Assembly (NCBI RefSeq): GCF_022698145.1
Contig: NZ_JALDAX010000006.1
Location: 62,001 to 126,000, forward strand
Direction of reading: 5' to 3'
Source: Streptomyces spinosisporus
GTDB lineage: Bacteria; Actinomycetota; Actinomycetes; Streptomycetales; Streptomycetaceae
Length of the DNA stretch: 64,000 nucleotides
The notes below the pieces were generated by a model. It saw only the letters and a program-made list of their open reading frames with translations, was not told where the DNA came from and searched no databases. The position numbers and the translations under genes were made by a program. Positions 31,004 through 39,864 of this stretch are shown one piece after another. How positions within the stretch are numbered: position 1 is the stretch's first letter; each line of letters begins with the position of its first letter.

Positions 31004-32506
31004 TCAGATCGTCGAGCGGGCACCGGGCAGTGCGGCGCCGAAGTCGATGTCGGCGTACTTGCGCGTGAGGCCGGCGGCGGTTCCGCTGATCGTCGTGGAT
31101 CCGCTCGGCACCGGGCCGGAGGCGGAGCCCCGGGCGGTCCACAGCAGGCCGTCGGAGTTCTCGCCGGGGGCGCCCACCACCGTCTCGGCCCGGCCCTCCT
31201 TCGTCACGTCGACGAGGTGGGTGGACGCGGAGAAGGTGTCCCCGCTCTCGGCAGTGCCGGGAATGCCGCTGGTGTTCTGCGTGTAGCCGACTGCTCCGGT
31301 CGTGCTGAGACCGGCGGCGGAGCCGCGCAGCAACGTCGCCCCGCCCGCGTACTTCGCGGTCCCCACGGCCTCCCCCGGTGCGCCGACCAGTACGTCGGCG
31401 TACTGGTCGCCGTTGGTGTCACCGACGTCGAGCGACATCCCGAACTCGTCGCCGTCCTCGCCCGAACCGGGCACACCCGCGGTGTCCTGGTGGATGATCT
31501 GCGGCTTCTGTTCAGGGCTGATGCCCTGTGCGCTGCCGTAGAGCACCTGGATCTCACCGCCGCGGTGAGCAGGCGTGTCCCCGGATGTCAGTGAGGCGTC
31601 GTAGGGCACTCCGGTGACCAGGTCGCCGTACCCGTCGCCGTTGATGTCGCCGATACGGCCCGACAGGCCGTCGGCGAGCGGGAGTTCGGTGTAGCCGCCG
31701 TCGTGGCCTTCGGCGTGGACGGGTCCGCTGACGTCTCCGCCGGTGGGGCCGGGCAGCCAGAAGCGTTCGGCCCGTCCGTCGCCGTCGACGTCGCCCATGA
31801 CGACACCGCGGTTGGTCCCGAGGTCGTTCACGAAGTGTCGTACGGCTGCGCCGCCGGTACGGGTGAACGGCCCGTTGTATGTGGTGGCGCCGCAGTTCCC
31901 GGTGACTCCGATGTCGGCAGCCCCGTCACCGGTGACGTCACCCACGGCCAGGCCGGCCGCGAATCCGCACCACTCGTCCAGTCCGGTCGGGGGTGAGATG
32001 GAGGCCCCGCCCTTGAGTCCGGACGAGCCTCCCCACACCACGGTCAGCGAGCCGACGCCCTCCATGGTGCCCGCGGACTCGGACGGTGTGCCGATCAGCA
32101 GGTCCGCGTAGCCGTCGCGGTCGAGGTCCGCGGAGGTGACGGCCGTGCCGAACTGGTCCCACTCCTCCGGCGTGCCGGGTATGCCGGAGGTGGCCTGTGT
32201 GATGACCGTGCGGTGAGCGGTCGACACTCCGGTCGCGGAGCCGTACAGCACGACGACCGCGCCCGCCGCGTCCACCGAACCGTTGGCGGCGCCGGGCGCA
32301 CCGACGGCCACGTCACGGTAGCCGTCGCCGTTGAAGTCGTCCTGCACGGCTGCGGTGTTGGCGCCGCGATAGGGCGCTGCCGCCGCCGCTGGGGGCGCAG
32401 GAACCGCGACGGCGGTCAGCGTGGCGGTCGCGCTGACCGCGATCGCGGCGGCCAGGAAGCGCGAGGGGAACGTGCGGGAAGTGCGGGGGTGCGGGTGGCT
32501 CGGCAT
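31004..32506 (-). CDS. Secreted FG-GAP repeat protein
   Basis: A 500-residue exported protein. After a signal peptide ending near AVPAPPAAAAAP it has about seven FG-GAP blades of an integrin-alpha-like beta-propeller. Typical repeats are DDFNGDGYRDVAVGAPGA, ADLDRDGYADLLIGTPS, VDGDGRAERFWLPGP and GDTNGDQYADVLVGAPGEA, each with a Ca2+-binding DxDxDG-type loop. Many repeats also carry a GVPGTxExxDxFG segment. Such proteins are known for adhesion or carbohydrate/protein binding; no enzyme motif is seen. GGAG precedes the ATG at 32506. It lies 44 bp after the next FG-GAP gene. Confidence 0.85.
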   Translation of the reverse strand: MPSHPHPRTSRTFPSRFLAAAIAVSATATLTAVAVPAPPAAAAAPYRGANTAAVQDDFNGDGYRDVAVGAPGAANGSVDAAGAVVVLYGSATGVSTAHRTVITQATSGIPGTPEEWDQFGTAVTSADLDRDGYADLLIGTPSESAGTMEGVGSLTVVWGGSSGLKGGASISPPTGLDEWCGFAAGLAVGDVTGDGAADIGVTGNCGATTYNGPFTRTGGAAVRHFVNDLGTNRGVVMGDVDGDGRAERFWLPGPTGGDVSGPVHAEGHDGGYTELPLADGLSGRIGDINGDGYGDLVTGVPYDASLTSGDTPAHRGGEIQVLYGSAQGISPEQKPQIIHQDTAGVPGSGEDGDEFGMSLDVGDTNGDQYADVLVGAPGEAVGTAKYAGGATLLRGSAAGLSTTGAVGYTQNTSGIPGTAESGDTFSASTHLVDVTKEGRAETVVGAPGENSDGLLWTARGSASGPVPSGSTTISGTAAGLTRKYADIDFGAALPGARSTI

Positions 32507-32550
32507 GACGGCTCCGGGATCAGGGGTGTGCGGGACGGGGCGGGTGTGCG

Positions 32551-33987
32551 TCACGGACCGGTCACCACGCTTCCCAGGTGGGCGGCGCCCGCCGATCCGA
32601 GGCCCGCTCCGCCGGTGCTGATGCTGACCGAGCCGGTCGCGGTGACGGACGTGGCCGAGCCGCGCAGCGACCACACACCTCCGGCGCCACCGTTCTCGCC
32701 CGAGGCGGCGACCACGAGGTCCCCGTAACCGTCCTTGTTGCTGTCGACGATCCGCACGGCCGACCCGAAGCCGTCGCCGGTCTCCGAACTGCCCGGCACC
32801 CCAGCGGTGTTCTGTGTCCAGGTGCGGGCGTGAGAGACGTCCACCTGCCCGGTGGCGCCGCGTACGACGGTGACGGCGCCGCTCGCACCGTTCTCGCCCG
32901 GGGTGCCGATCACGAGGTCGGCGCGGCCGTCCTTGTCGGTGTCGCCGATCGCGACCGAGGCACCGAAGCGGTCCTTCGCCTCGCCCGAACCGGGCACTCC
33001 GGGAGTGTCCTGCGTGATGGTCTGGATCCGGCTCGGGGAGCCCGAGTATCCGGCGTTGTAGTAGATGGTGACCTGGCCGCCGAGTGCGGTGTCCGGGCTC
33101 TGCGAGGGGTCCTCGGGGTTGCCGATGACGAGGTCGGGAGAACCGTTGCCGTCGAGATCCCCCACCGCGGAGGTGGTGCCGGCCGGAAGGTCGGCGCCCT
33201 CGAATCCGGCGGGGTCGGCGAGGTGGGCGTGCGGGTCGTCGCCGGTGCCGTCGTAGCCCCAGCCGCCGTCCGAGACTCCCCGGCCGTGCACGATCAGCCG
33301 GTCGTCGTCGGTGTTGGGCAGGTCGATCGGCGTCAGCGCGACGATGCCGTACGCCGGGTTGAAGTCGTACCCGTTGCCCGAGGTCCCCCTCTGATCGGTC
33401 AAGTCGGCCGGTACGAAGGTGACTTCGGCGTCGTTGGCCCCGACGGCGATCGAGGGCTTGCCGTCGTTGACGGGGTTCAGGCCGTTGTACGTCCCCACGG
33501 CCAGCGTCCGTCCGTAGGCGTCGTGGGACGAGGGCCACGGGTCCTGGACGGACTTCGCCTTGGTCAGGCCGGAGGAGGTGCCATAGACGACGGTGACCGA
33601 ACCGCCACCGTCGTCCCCGGCGACGTCCTCGCCGGGTGAGCCCACAACGAGGTCGCTGTAGCCGTCCCGGTTGAGGTCGGACACGACGACAGCCGCGCCG
33701 AAGAGGTCACCGGCTTCGGCCGTTCCCGGTACGCCGGCGGAGTTCTGCGTCAGTACGGTGCGTCTGGAGGGATCGATGCCGTGCGCCGTGCCGTAGAGCA
33801 CGACGAGGGCACCGGCCTTCGCGTGACCCGCCACGGCGGCGTCGGGCGCGGAGACGACGACGTCGCGGTAGCCGTCCTTGTTGATGTCGCCTGGGGTCCC
33901 GGCGGCGGCCTCGGCACTCGCCAGGGCCAGCGGTGTGAGGCCGGAGGCGAGCAGGGTTGCGGACATCAGCAGAGTGCGTTTGCGCAC
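32551..33987 (-). CDS. Secreted FG-GAP repeat protein
   Basis: A 478-residue paralogue of the neighbouring gene. A signal peptide (MRKRT..., cleavage near ASAEAAAG, about residue 28) is followed by seven or so FG-GAP/Ca2+ repeats such as GDINKDGYRDVVVSAPDA, SDLNRDGYSDLVVGSPGED and GDLDGNGSPDLVIGNPED. The GTG at 33987 has GGAG seven bases upstream. It is the first gene of a leftward pair and divergent from a third FG-GAP gene. The paralogues differ enough to be old duplications. A cell-surface or extracellular binding role is inferred. Confidence 0.85.
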   Translation of the reverse strand: MRKRTLLMSATLLASGLTPLALASAEAAAGTPGDINKDGYRDVVVSAPDAAVAGHAKAGALVVLYGTAHGIDPSRRTVLTQNSAGVPGTAEAGDLFGAAVVVSDLNRDGYSDLVVGSPGEDVAGDDGGGSVTVVYGTSSGLTKAKSVQDPWPSSHDAYGRTLAVGTYNGLNPVNDGKPSIAVGANDAEVTFVPADLTDQRGTSGNGYDFNPAYGIVALTPIDLPNTDDDRLIVHGRGVSDGGWGYDGTGDDPHAHLADPAGFEGADLPAGTTSAVGDLDGNGSPDLVIGNPEDPSQSPDTALGGQVTIYYNAGYSGSPSRIQTITQDTPGVPGSGEAKDRFGASVAIGDTDKDGRADLVIGTPGENGASGAVTVVRGATGQVDVSHARTWTQNTAGVPGSSETGDGFGSAVRIVDSNKDGYGDLVVAASGENGGAGGVWSLRGSATSVTATGSVSISTGGAGLGSAGAAHLGSVVTGP

Positions 33988-34235
33988 GAGCTACTCCAGA
34001 GAGCATAAGACGGGCCCTGGCATGGCACCGTCATGAACAGTGCCCGCAAGACTCACGGAGGGCGCAAAGGGTTGTGCAGGTCGGCGAGGGTTTTTCGGCC
34101 GGTGAGAAGGACCCGCTCGGCGAGCGAGCAGGACCCCACCCGGCCACCGCTACAACCAACCAAGCCCCCGGAAGGTCTTGTCGGATGCCATGCGCAGACA
34201 CCTGCCGTTCACCCGCCGACCGTGAGGGGTTCGCC

Positions 34236-35630
34236 TTGCACTGCCGAAGATCCCACCTGCCCGTGATCGCAGCGATGGCCCTCGCGGCCATCACAGGGCC
34301 GGCGTTCGCCGCTCCCCGGACCGATGGCACCGCGCCGGACGCGCCCGTGTCCGGCAACACCGCATCCGCACGCGCCGACTTCGACGGCGACGGATACGCC
34401 GACGTCGCCATCGGTGCCCCGGGAGGCACCGTCAACGGCAAGGCCGGCGCCGGTTACGTCGCCGTCGACTACGGAATGGCCGAGGGCCCCAACGGCGTCA
34501 AGCGTCAACTGGTCAGCCAGAACCGGTACGGAGTTCCGGGCACGGCCGAGACGGACGACCGCTTCGGCAGCACGCTCACGGCGGCCGACCTCGACGCGGA
34601 CGGCTTCACCGACCTGGTCGTCTCCTCCCCCGGTGAGGACATCGGCGACGCGCAGAACGTCGGGCGCTACACCATCCTGTGGGGCAGCGTCGGCGGACTC
34701 GCCACGGCCACCACCACCGTCCAGGGAACGTCACCCACCCGCGCCGGCGACTTCGACGGTGACGGACACATCGACCTGGTCACCGGCGACCGCGTGCTGC
34801 ACGGCCCCTTCGACCGCACCGCCGGGCCCGCCCGCAGCAGCGCCCTCGCGGACGCGGACGCCCGCATCTACGCGATGGCCGCAGGCGACCTGGACGGCGA
34901 CGGCATCACCGATCTGGTTGTCAGCAGCAGCCCGTCGACCACGGCCGCGCCCCGCCTGCGCCTGTTCACAGGCACGCACTCGGGCCTCGTGGCCGGACCG
35001 GGCATCGCCTCCCCCGACACCGCGTCGGTGGACAGTGTCGGTCTCGGCGACATCGATGGCGACGGACGCCAGGACGTCGTCTTCGGGCGCAGCACGTCGG
35101 GCGCCGGAGGACTGGTGGGAGTGGTGCGGGGCACCCCTGACGGACCGGCGCCCAGGGCCACCCTGCTCGGCCAGGACTCCCCCGACGTCCCGGGCACGGG
35201 TGAGAGCGGCGACGGTTTCGGCAGCGACGTGTCGGTCGCCGACGTCGACCAGGACGGCTACGCAGACGTCGTCACCGGCGTGCCCGGAGAGGACGTCGGC
35301 ACCACGAAGGACGCCGGCATGTTCGTCGTCCTGAAGGGCGGCCGGGCCGGCCTCACCGGCGCGGGGGCGCAAGCCTTCACGCAGAACACGGCCGGGGTGC
35401 CGGGAGCGGCCGAGGAGAACGACCGCTTCGGCGGGGCCACGGCCGTCGTCCCCGGATACGTCGTCGTCTCCGCGCCGGGCGAGAACAGCGGCTCCGGCTC
35501 CGTGTGGGTCCTGCCCACCGGCACGTCCGGAGTCACCGCCGACGGATCGGTCAGCTTCGGTCCGGGCACACTGGCCGCGCCCACGACGGGCGCGCAACTG
35601 GGCTCAGCCCTGCATCGCACGTCCGGGTGA
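34236..35630 (+). CDS. Secreted FG-GAP repeat protein
   Basis: A 464-residue FG-GAP protein read from a TTG codon. GAGGGG lies six bases upstream and the TTG begins a good signal peptide (basic start, hydrophobic core, cleavage near PAFAAP), so I prefer it over an ATG 17 codons earlier. Blades include ADFDGDGYADVAIGAPGG, ADLDADGFTDLVVSSPGED, GDLDGDGITDLVVSSS and ADVDQDGYADVVTGVPGED. It is divergent from the other two FG-GAP genes across a 248-bp gap. Its last 27 bp overlap the convergent phosphomannomutase gene. Confidence 0.83.
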   Translation: MHCRRSHLPVIAAMALAAITGPAFAAPRTDGTAPDAPVSGNTASARADFDGDGYADVAIGAPGGTVNGKAGAGYVAVDYGMAEGPNGVKRQLVSQNRYGVPGTAETDDRFGSTLTAADLDADGFTDLVVSSPGEDIGDAQNVGRYTILWGSVGGLATATTTVQGTSPTRAGDFDGDGHIDLVTGDRVLHGPFDRTAGPARSSALADADARIYAMAAGDLDGDGITDLVVSSSPSTTAAPRLRLFTGTHSGLVAGPGIASPDTASVDSVGLGDIDGDGRQDVVFGRSTSGAGGLVGVVRGTPDGPAPRATLLGQDSPDVPGTGESGDGFGSDVSVADVDQDGYADVVTGVPGEDVGTTKDAGMFVVLKGGRAGLTGAGAQAFTQNTAGVPGAAEENDRFGGATAVVPGYVVVSAPGENSGSGSVWVLPTGTSGVTADGSVSFGPGTLAAPTTGAQLGSALHRTSG

Positions 35631-37016
35631 GGGCATACCGCCGGTGCGAACGAGCGCGAGCACCTCGTCCCGCACCCGGTCCAGTGTGGGCACGTCCGTC
35701 GCTTCCACATTGAGCCGCAGCAGCGGCTCGGTGTTGGAGGGGCGCAGATTGAACCACCAGGTGGGTGTCGAGACGGTCAGGCCGTCCAGGTCGTCGGTGC
35801 TGGTTCCGTCGTACGCGGCGAAGTGGTCGCGTACGGCCGCGAGGGTCGAACTCGGGTCGGTGACAGCGGTGTTGATCTCGCCCGACGACGGGTAGCGCTG
35901 GTACGGCCGGATCAGTTCGGACAGCGGCCGCGGCTGTGATCCGAGCGCGGCCACGACGTGCAGGGCGGCGAGCATGCCGGTGTCCGCGTTGTAGAAGTCG
36001 CGGAAGTAGTAGTGCGCCGAGTGCTCACCGCCGAACACCGCGTGCGTGCGGGTCATTTCGGCTTTGATGAAGGAGTGGCCCACCCGGGTGCGGACGGGTG
36101 TGCCGCCAAGTTGGCGGACCACCTCCGGCACGGCCCGTGAGGTGATCAGGTTGTGCAGCACGGTACTGCCCGGGTGATCGGCCAGCAGTCGCGCGGCGAT
36201 CAGCGCGGTCACGGCGGACGGGGTGACCGCGTCGCCGTTCTCGTCGACCACGAAACACCGGTCGGCGTCCCCGTCGAAGGCCAGCCCCAGGTCGGCCTGG
36301 TGCTCGCGCACCGCACGCTGCAGGTCGACGATGTTGGCGGGGTCCAGCGGGTTGGCCTCGTGGTGCGGGAAGGTCCCGTCGAGTTCGAAGTAGAGGGGGA
36401 CGATCTCGACCGGGACCTTGCGGAAGACGGCCGGGACGGTCAGACCGCTCATGCCGTTGCCGGCGTCGACCACGATCCTGAGCGGACGTACGGCCAGGAC
36501 GTCGACGAGCGACAACAGGTGGGCCGCGTACGCGTCGAGCATGTCGCGCCGGGTGATCGAGCCCTGCGGGCGCCGGGGTTCGGGGAGCCGTTCGCCGGCC
36601 GCCCAGCGTTCCACGAGCGTACGGATCTCGCGCAGACCGGTGTCCTGACCGACCGGTGCGGCTCCCGCCCGGCACATCTTGATGCCGTTGTAGCGGGCGG
36701 GGTTGTGGCTGGCGGTGAACATCGCGCCCGCCCGGTCGAGGGTGCCGCCGGCGAAGTACAGCTCGTCGGTGGAGCACAGGCCGATCTCGGTGACGTCGGC
36801 CCCCTGGGCGGCGGCGCCGTGCGCGAAGGCGCGGGCCAGCGCGGGTGAGCTGGGCCGCATGTCGTGGCCGGTCACGATGGCGTCGGCACCTGTCGTCACG
36901 ACGAAGGCGGCACCGAACAGCCGGGCGAGCTCCTCGTCGAGCTGGTCGGGGACGGTCCCTCGGACGTCGTACGCCTTCACCAGTGCGGTCAGGTCGACGC
37001 CTGGTCTGTCGTTCAC
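35604..37016 (-). CDS. manB: Phosphomannomutase/phosphoglucomutase
   Basis: A 470-residue alpha-D-phosphohexomutase. The phosphoserine loop is GAMFTASHNP with Ser103. The metal loop DGDADR lies near residue 250, the sugar-binding GEHSAHYYF segment in domain 3, and the phosphate-binding RPSNTEPLLRLNVE in domain 4. It interconverts mannose-1-phosphate and mannose-6-phosphate (and perhaps glucose phosphates). The GTG start overlaps the GH13 stop codon as GTGA, so it is the last gene of the sugar operon. There it would take up Man-1-P if the GH130 enzyme is a phosphorylase. Its 3' end overlaps the convergent FG-GAP gene. Confidence 0.93.
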   Translation of the reverse strand: MNDRPGVDLTALVKAYDVRGTVPDQLDEELARLFGAAFVVTTGADAIVTGHDMRPSSPALARAFAHGAAAQGADVTEIGLCSTDELYFAGGTLDRAGAMFTASHNPARYNGIKMCRAGAAPVGQDTGLREIRTLVERWAAGERLPEPRRPQGSITRRDMLDAYAAHLLSLVDVLAVRPLRIVVDAGNGMSGLTVPAVFRKVPVEIVPLYFELDGTFPHHEANPLDPANIVDLQRAVREHQADLGLAFDGDADRCFVVDENGDAVTPSAVTALIAARLLADHPGSTVLHNLITSRAVPEVVRQLGGTPVRTRVGHSFIKAEMTRTHAVFGGEHSAHYYFRDFYNADTGMLAALHVVAALGSQPRPLSELIRPYQRYPSSGEINTAVTDPSSTLAAVRDHFAAYDGTSTDDLDGLTVSTPTWWFNLRPSNTEPLLRLNVEATDVPTLDRVRDEVLALVRTGGMPSPGRAMQG

Positions 37017-38653
37017 TGCGAAGACTCCTCGAAGGTGGTCCAGACCGCGGTGTCCTGGGGGACGTCGCGGCCGTCGAGAGGGGCGCTGGACAGCAGGACG
37101 CGGGCACCGTCGGCCAACCGAACGGGCTGTGGCCCGAAGTTGACGAGGCATCGCAGGCGGGGTGACCGGTCGAAGGCGAACCACTCGCCGTGCGCGGGGC
37201 CTTGGACGCGCACCGCGGTGTCCGTGGCCGGGTGTGCGCGGCGCAGGTGCAGCGCGGTCCGGTAGAGCGTGAGCATGGAGTGTTCGTCGTTCTCCTGTGC
37301 CGCGACGGTGAGTTGGGCCCAGTCGGCGGGCTGCGGGAACCAACAGGCCTCCGGGGCCGCGTCGCTGAAGCCGTACGGCGGAACGCCGCCCGTCCAGGGC
37401 AGGGGCACCCGGCAGCCGTCGCGTCCGCGGTCGCGGTGCTCGGACCGCTGCCACAGCGGGTCGCGGATGCGGTCGTCGGGGATGTGTGCCTGGGGCAGGC
37501 CCAGTTCCTCGCCCTGGTAGACGTACGCCGCTCCGGGCAGGGCCAGCATCAGCAGGGCCGCGGCACGGGCGCGTCGTTCGCCGGCCCGCCCGCCGCCGTA
37601 GCGGGTGACCGGCCGGATCGCGTCATGGCTGGAGAGGACCCAGGTGACGGGGGCACCCACCGCATGCATGGCGCGGGCGGACTGCTCGACCACCTCGCGC
37701 ATCTCCCGCGCGTCCCAAGGGCACTCCAGGAAGGCGAAGTTGAAGATCTGCTGCATCTCACCGGGGGCGACGTAACGGGTCAGCCGCTCGCGGTCGAAGA
37801 TGCCGGCCTCGGCCACCATCACGCGTTCGCGCGGGGCCACCGCACCGTCGGGGGCGGGGTGTTGGTCGAGGAGTGCCCGCCAGGTACGGAACAGCGGGTG
37901 CAGTTCGTCCTGGTCGTAGTAGGGCATCAGGTGGTTGCGGTGGATGTCCTGGTGCTGGCCTGGGCCGGCGTCGGGCAGTCCCTCGGTCTTGAAGAGGGTG
38001 TGCGCCACGTCGACGCGGAAGCCGTCGACGCCGCGGTCCAGCCAGTACCTGAGGATCCGCTCGAACTCGGCGGTCACCTCGGGGTTGCGCCAGTCGAGGT
38101 CGGGCTGCTCCGGGGCATGCAGGTGCAGATACCACTGGCCCGGCAGGCCGTCGGCCTCGTCGATCCGGGTCCAGGCGGGGCCGCCGAACGCGGACTGCCA
38201 GTCGTTGGGCGGCAGTTCGCCCTTCTCCCCGCGGCCCTCGCGGAAGAGGTAGCGCTCTCTGGCCGGGGACCCGGGCTCGGCGGCGACCGCCTCGCGGAAC
38301 CAGGGGTGCTGGTGCGAGGTGTGGTTGGGGACCACGTCCACGAGGACCTTGATGCCGAGCCCGTGTGCCTTCGCCACCAGGGCGGCGAAGTCGGCCGGGG
38401 TGCCGAGGTCGGGCGCGACCGCGGTGTGGTCGGCGATGTCGTAGCCGCCGTCGGCCAGCGGTGAGGGGTAGAAGGGCGTGATCCACACCGCGTCCACGCC
38501 GAGTCGGGCCAGGTGGTCCAGGCGGGCGGTGGCTCCGGGCAGGTCGCCGACGCCGTCCGCGTTGCCGTCGGCGAAGGCCCGTGGGTGGATCTCGTAGCAG
38601 ACGGCGTCCCTCCACCACGGGGTGGGTGAGACGGTTGCGGGCGTCGCCGTCAT
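37013..38653 (-). CDS. GH13 alpha-glucosidase
   Basis: A 546-residue alpha-amylase-superfamily enzyme, likely an intracellular alpha-glucosidase or oligo-1,6-glucosidase. It has WWRDAVCYEIHPRAFAD at the start and conserved region I as VDVVPNHTS. The nucleophile is Asp215 in GFRVDVAH, the acid/base Glu282 in VAEAG, and the transition-state Asp344 in SSHDAIRP. No signal peptide is present, so it works on imported oligosaccharides. ATG at 38653 overlaps the stop of the upstream oxidoreductase as ATGA. Its presence means the imported sugar may contain alpha-glucosyl units as well as mannosyl units. Confidence 0.93.
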   Translation of the reverse strand: MTATPATVSPTPWWRDAVCYEIHPRAFADGNADGVGDLPGATARLDHLARLGVDAVWITPFYPSPLADGGYDIADHTAVAPDLGTPADFAALVAKAHGLGIKVLVDVVPNHTSHQHPWFREAVAAEPGSPARERYLFREGRGEKGELPPNDWQSAFGGPAWTRIDEADGLPGQWYLHLHAPEQPDLDWRNPEVTAEFERILRYWLDRGVDGFRVDVAHTLFKTEGLPDAGPGQHQDIHRNHLMPYYDQDELHPLFRTWRALLDQHPAPDGAVAPRERVMVAEAGIFDRERLTRYVAPGEMQQIFNFAFLECPWDAREMREVVEQSARAMHAVGAPVTWVLSSHDAIRPVTRYGGGRAGERRARAAALLMLALPGAAYVYQGEELGLPQAHIPDDRIRDPLWQRSEHRDRGRDGCRVPLPWTGGVPPYGFSDAAPEACWFPQPADWAQLTVAAQENDEHSMLTLYRTALHLRRAHPATDTAVRVQGPAHGEWFAFDRSPRLRCLVNFGPQPVRLADGARVLLSSAPLDGRDVPQDTAVWTTFEESSQ

Positions 38654-39864
38654 CGCGTGCCTGCGGCGACCGGAGCGGTGAGGGTGATGGTGCGGCCGCT
38701 CTGCGCCGACCGGGTCGCCGCCCGGGCCACGGCCACCGCGGTCAGCCCGGCCGTGGCGTCGGCCTGCGGGGTGCCGCCGTGTTCCGCGCAGTGCAGGAGG
38801 TCCGTCATGGCGGCCCGCACGCTCTCTGCGTACACATGCTGCTTGCGGTCCTCCCCGCCCAGGTCGATGACGCACTCGACCCGGTGGGGAACACTGCGTG
38901 CCACTCCCCTGCCGCGGGCCGGCTCGGACGGCCCGGCGTTGCGGGTCACGGACACCGTCACGCGCTCCTGGCCGTGCGGCCGCAGACCGTCGACGGCGAG
39001 CAGTTCGCCGGCGCGTGCGGGCAGGGCTTCCCAGCGGGCGGCGCCCGGCTCGTCGGTCCAGGCGGTGATCGTCGCGTACGTCGGGATCCAGCCGGTGACG
39101 CGGGCCTCGGCGAAGCCGTAATCGAGGCGCATCAACTGGCGCTCCGCGCGGTGGGCGTGGGTGAAGGAGTGGGTGTGGGTGGCGACGGCGCCGCCGGGGT
39201 GGACGGCGGTGGCCACCACGATGTCGACCGGGCCGTCGGCGCGCCGTACTTCGGTGCCCTGCACCTGGATCGGGTCGCTGCCCATCAGGGCGTTGGCGGC
39301 GTCGAAGAAGTGGACGCCGTGCTCGACGTGGATGCCGCCGCTGCGCAGCGGGTCCCAGAACCAGTGATCCGGGCCGAGGTCCTCGTCGGAGGCGTCGTTC
39401 TCGAAGGCGAACCGCCGCAACGGGTCGAGCAGTTGCTCCTGCACGAGCCGCTGCAGCAGCCGTAGGACCGGGTTGTAGCGCAGCACGTGGTCGACCAGGA
39501 ACACCCCGCGCGAGGTGCGGCTCTCCGCCTCGACGCGTGCCGCGTCCTCGACGGTGAGCGCCATGGGTTTCTCGCAGAAGACGTGCTTGCCCGCCCGCAG
39601 CGCGGTGACCGCGGCGTCCGCGTGTGCGGCCGGCGGGGTCGCCAGGACGATCACGTCGACGTCCGCGGCCGCGGTGAGGTCCTCCACGCTCGTGTGGACG
39701 GCCGCGCCGTACCGGTCGGCGAGGACCTGGGCCCGCTGCCGGTCGGCGTCGGCGCAGGCGACGATGCGCAGGGCGGGGATGTCGCGGATCGCGTCCAGCA
39801 CGAAGGTGCCGAAGGCGCCGCAGCCGACCAGGGCGACGCCGTACCGGGTGCCGCCGGGTGTCAT
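38650..39864 (-). CDS. Gfo/Idh/MocA-family oxidoreductase
   Basis: A 404-residue NAD(P)-dependent sugar oxidoreductase. The Rossmann motif GVALVGCGAFGTFVLDAI is near residues 8-25. The family EKP motif is in GKHVFCEKPMAL, and a candidate catalytic His lies in GGIHVEHGVHFFD. These enzymes oxidise hydroxyls of sugars, inositols or sugar derivatives. ATGA overlaps link it to both the GH130 gene before it and the GH13 gene after it. The substrate may be a modified hexose. No signal peptide is present. Confidence 0.88.
   Translation of the reverse strand: MTPGGTRYGVALVGCGAFGTFVLDAIRDIPALRIVACADADRQRAQVLADRYGAAVHTSVEDLTAAADVDVIVLATPPAAHADAAVTALRAGKHVFCEKPMALTVEDAARVEAESRTSRGVFLVDHVLRYNPVLRLLQRLVQEQLLDPLRRFAFENDASDEDLGPDHWFWDPLRSGGIHVEHGVHFFDAANALMGSDPIQVQGTEVRRADGPVDIVVATAVHPGGAVATHTHSFTHAHRAERQLMRLDYGFAEARVTGWIPTYATITAWTDEPGAARWEALPARAGELLAVDGLRPHGQERVTVSVTRNAGPSEPARGRGVARSVPHRVECVIDLGGEDRKQHVYAESVRAAMTDLLHCAEHGGTPQADATAGLTAVAVARAATRSAQSGRTITLTAPVAAGTR

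Noticed and set aside
32507..33538. N-terminal extension of the 31004-32506 frame reaching to 33538
   Set aside because: It is Arg/Gly-rich, overlaps the other FG-GAP gene out of frame, and a signal peptide with ribosome site begins at 32506.
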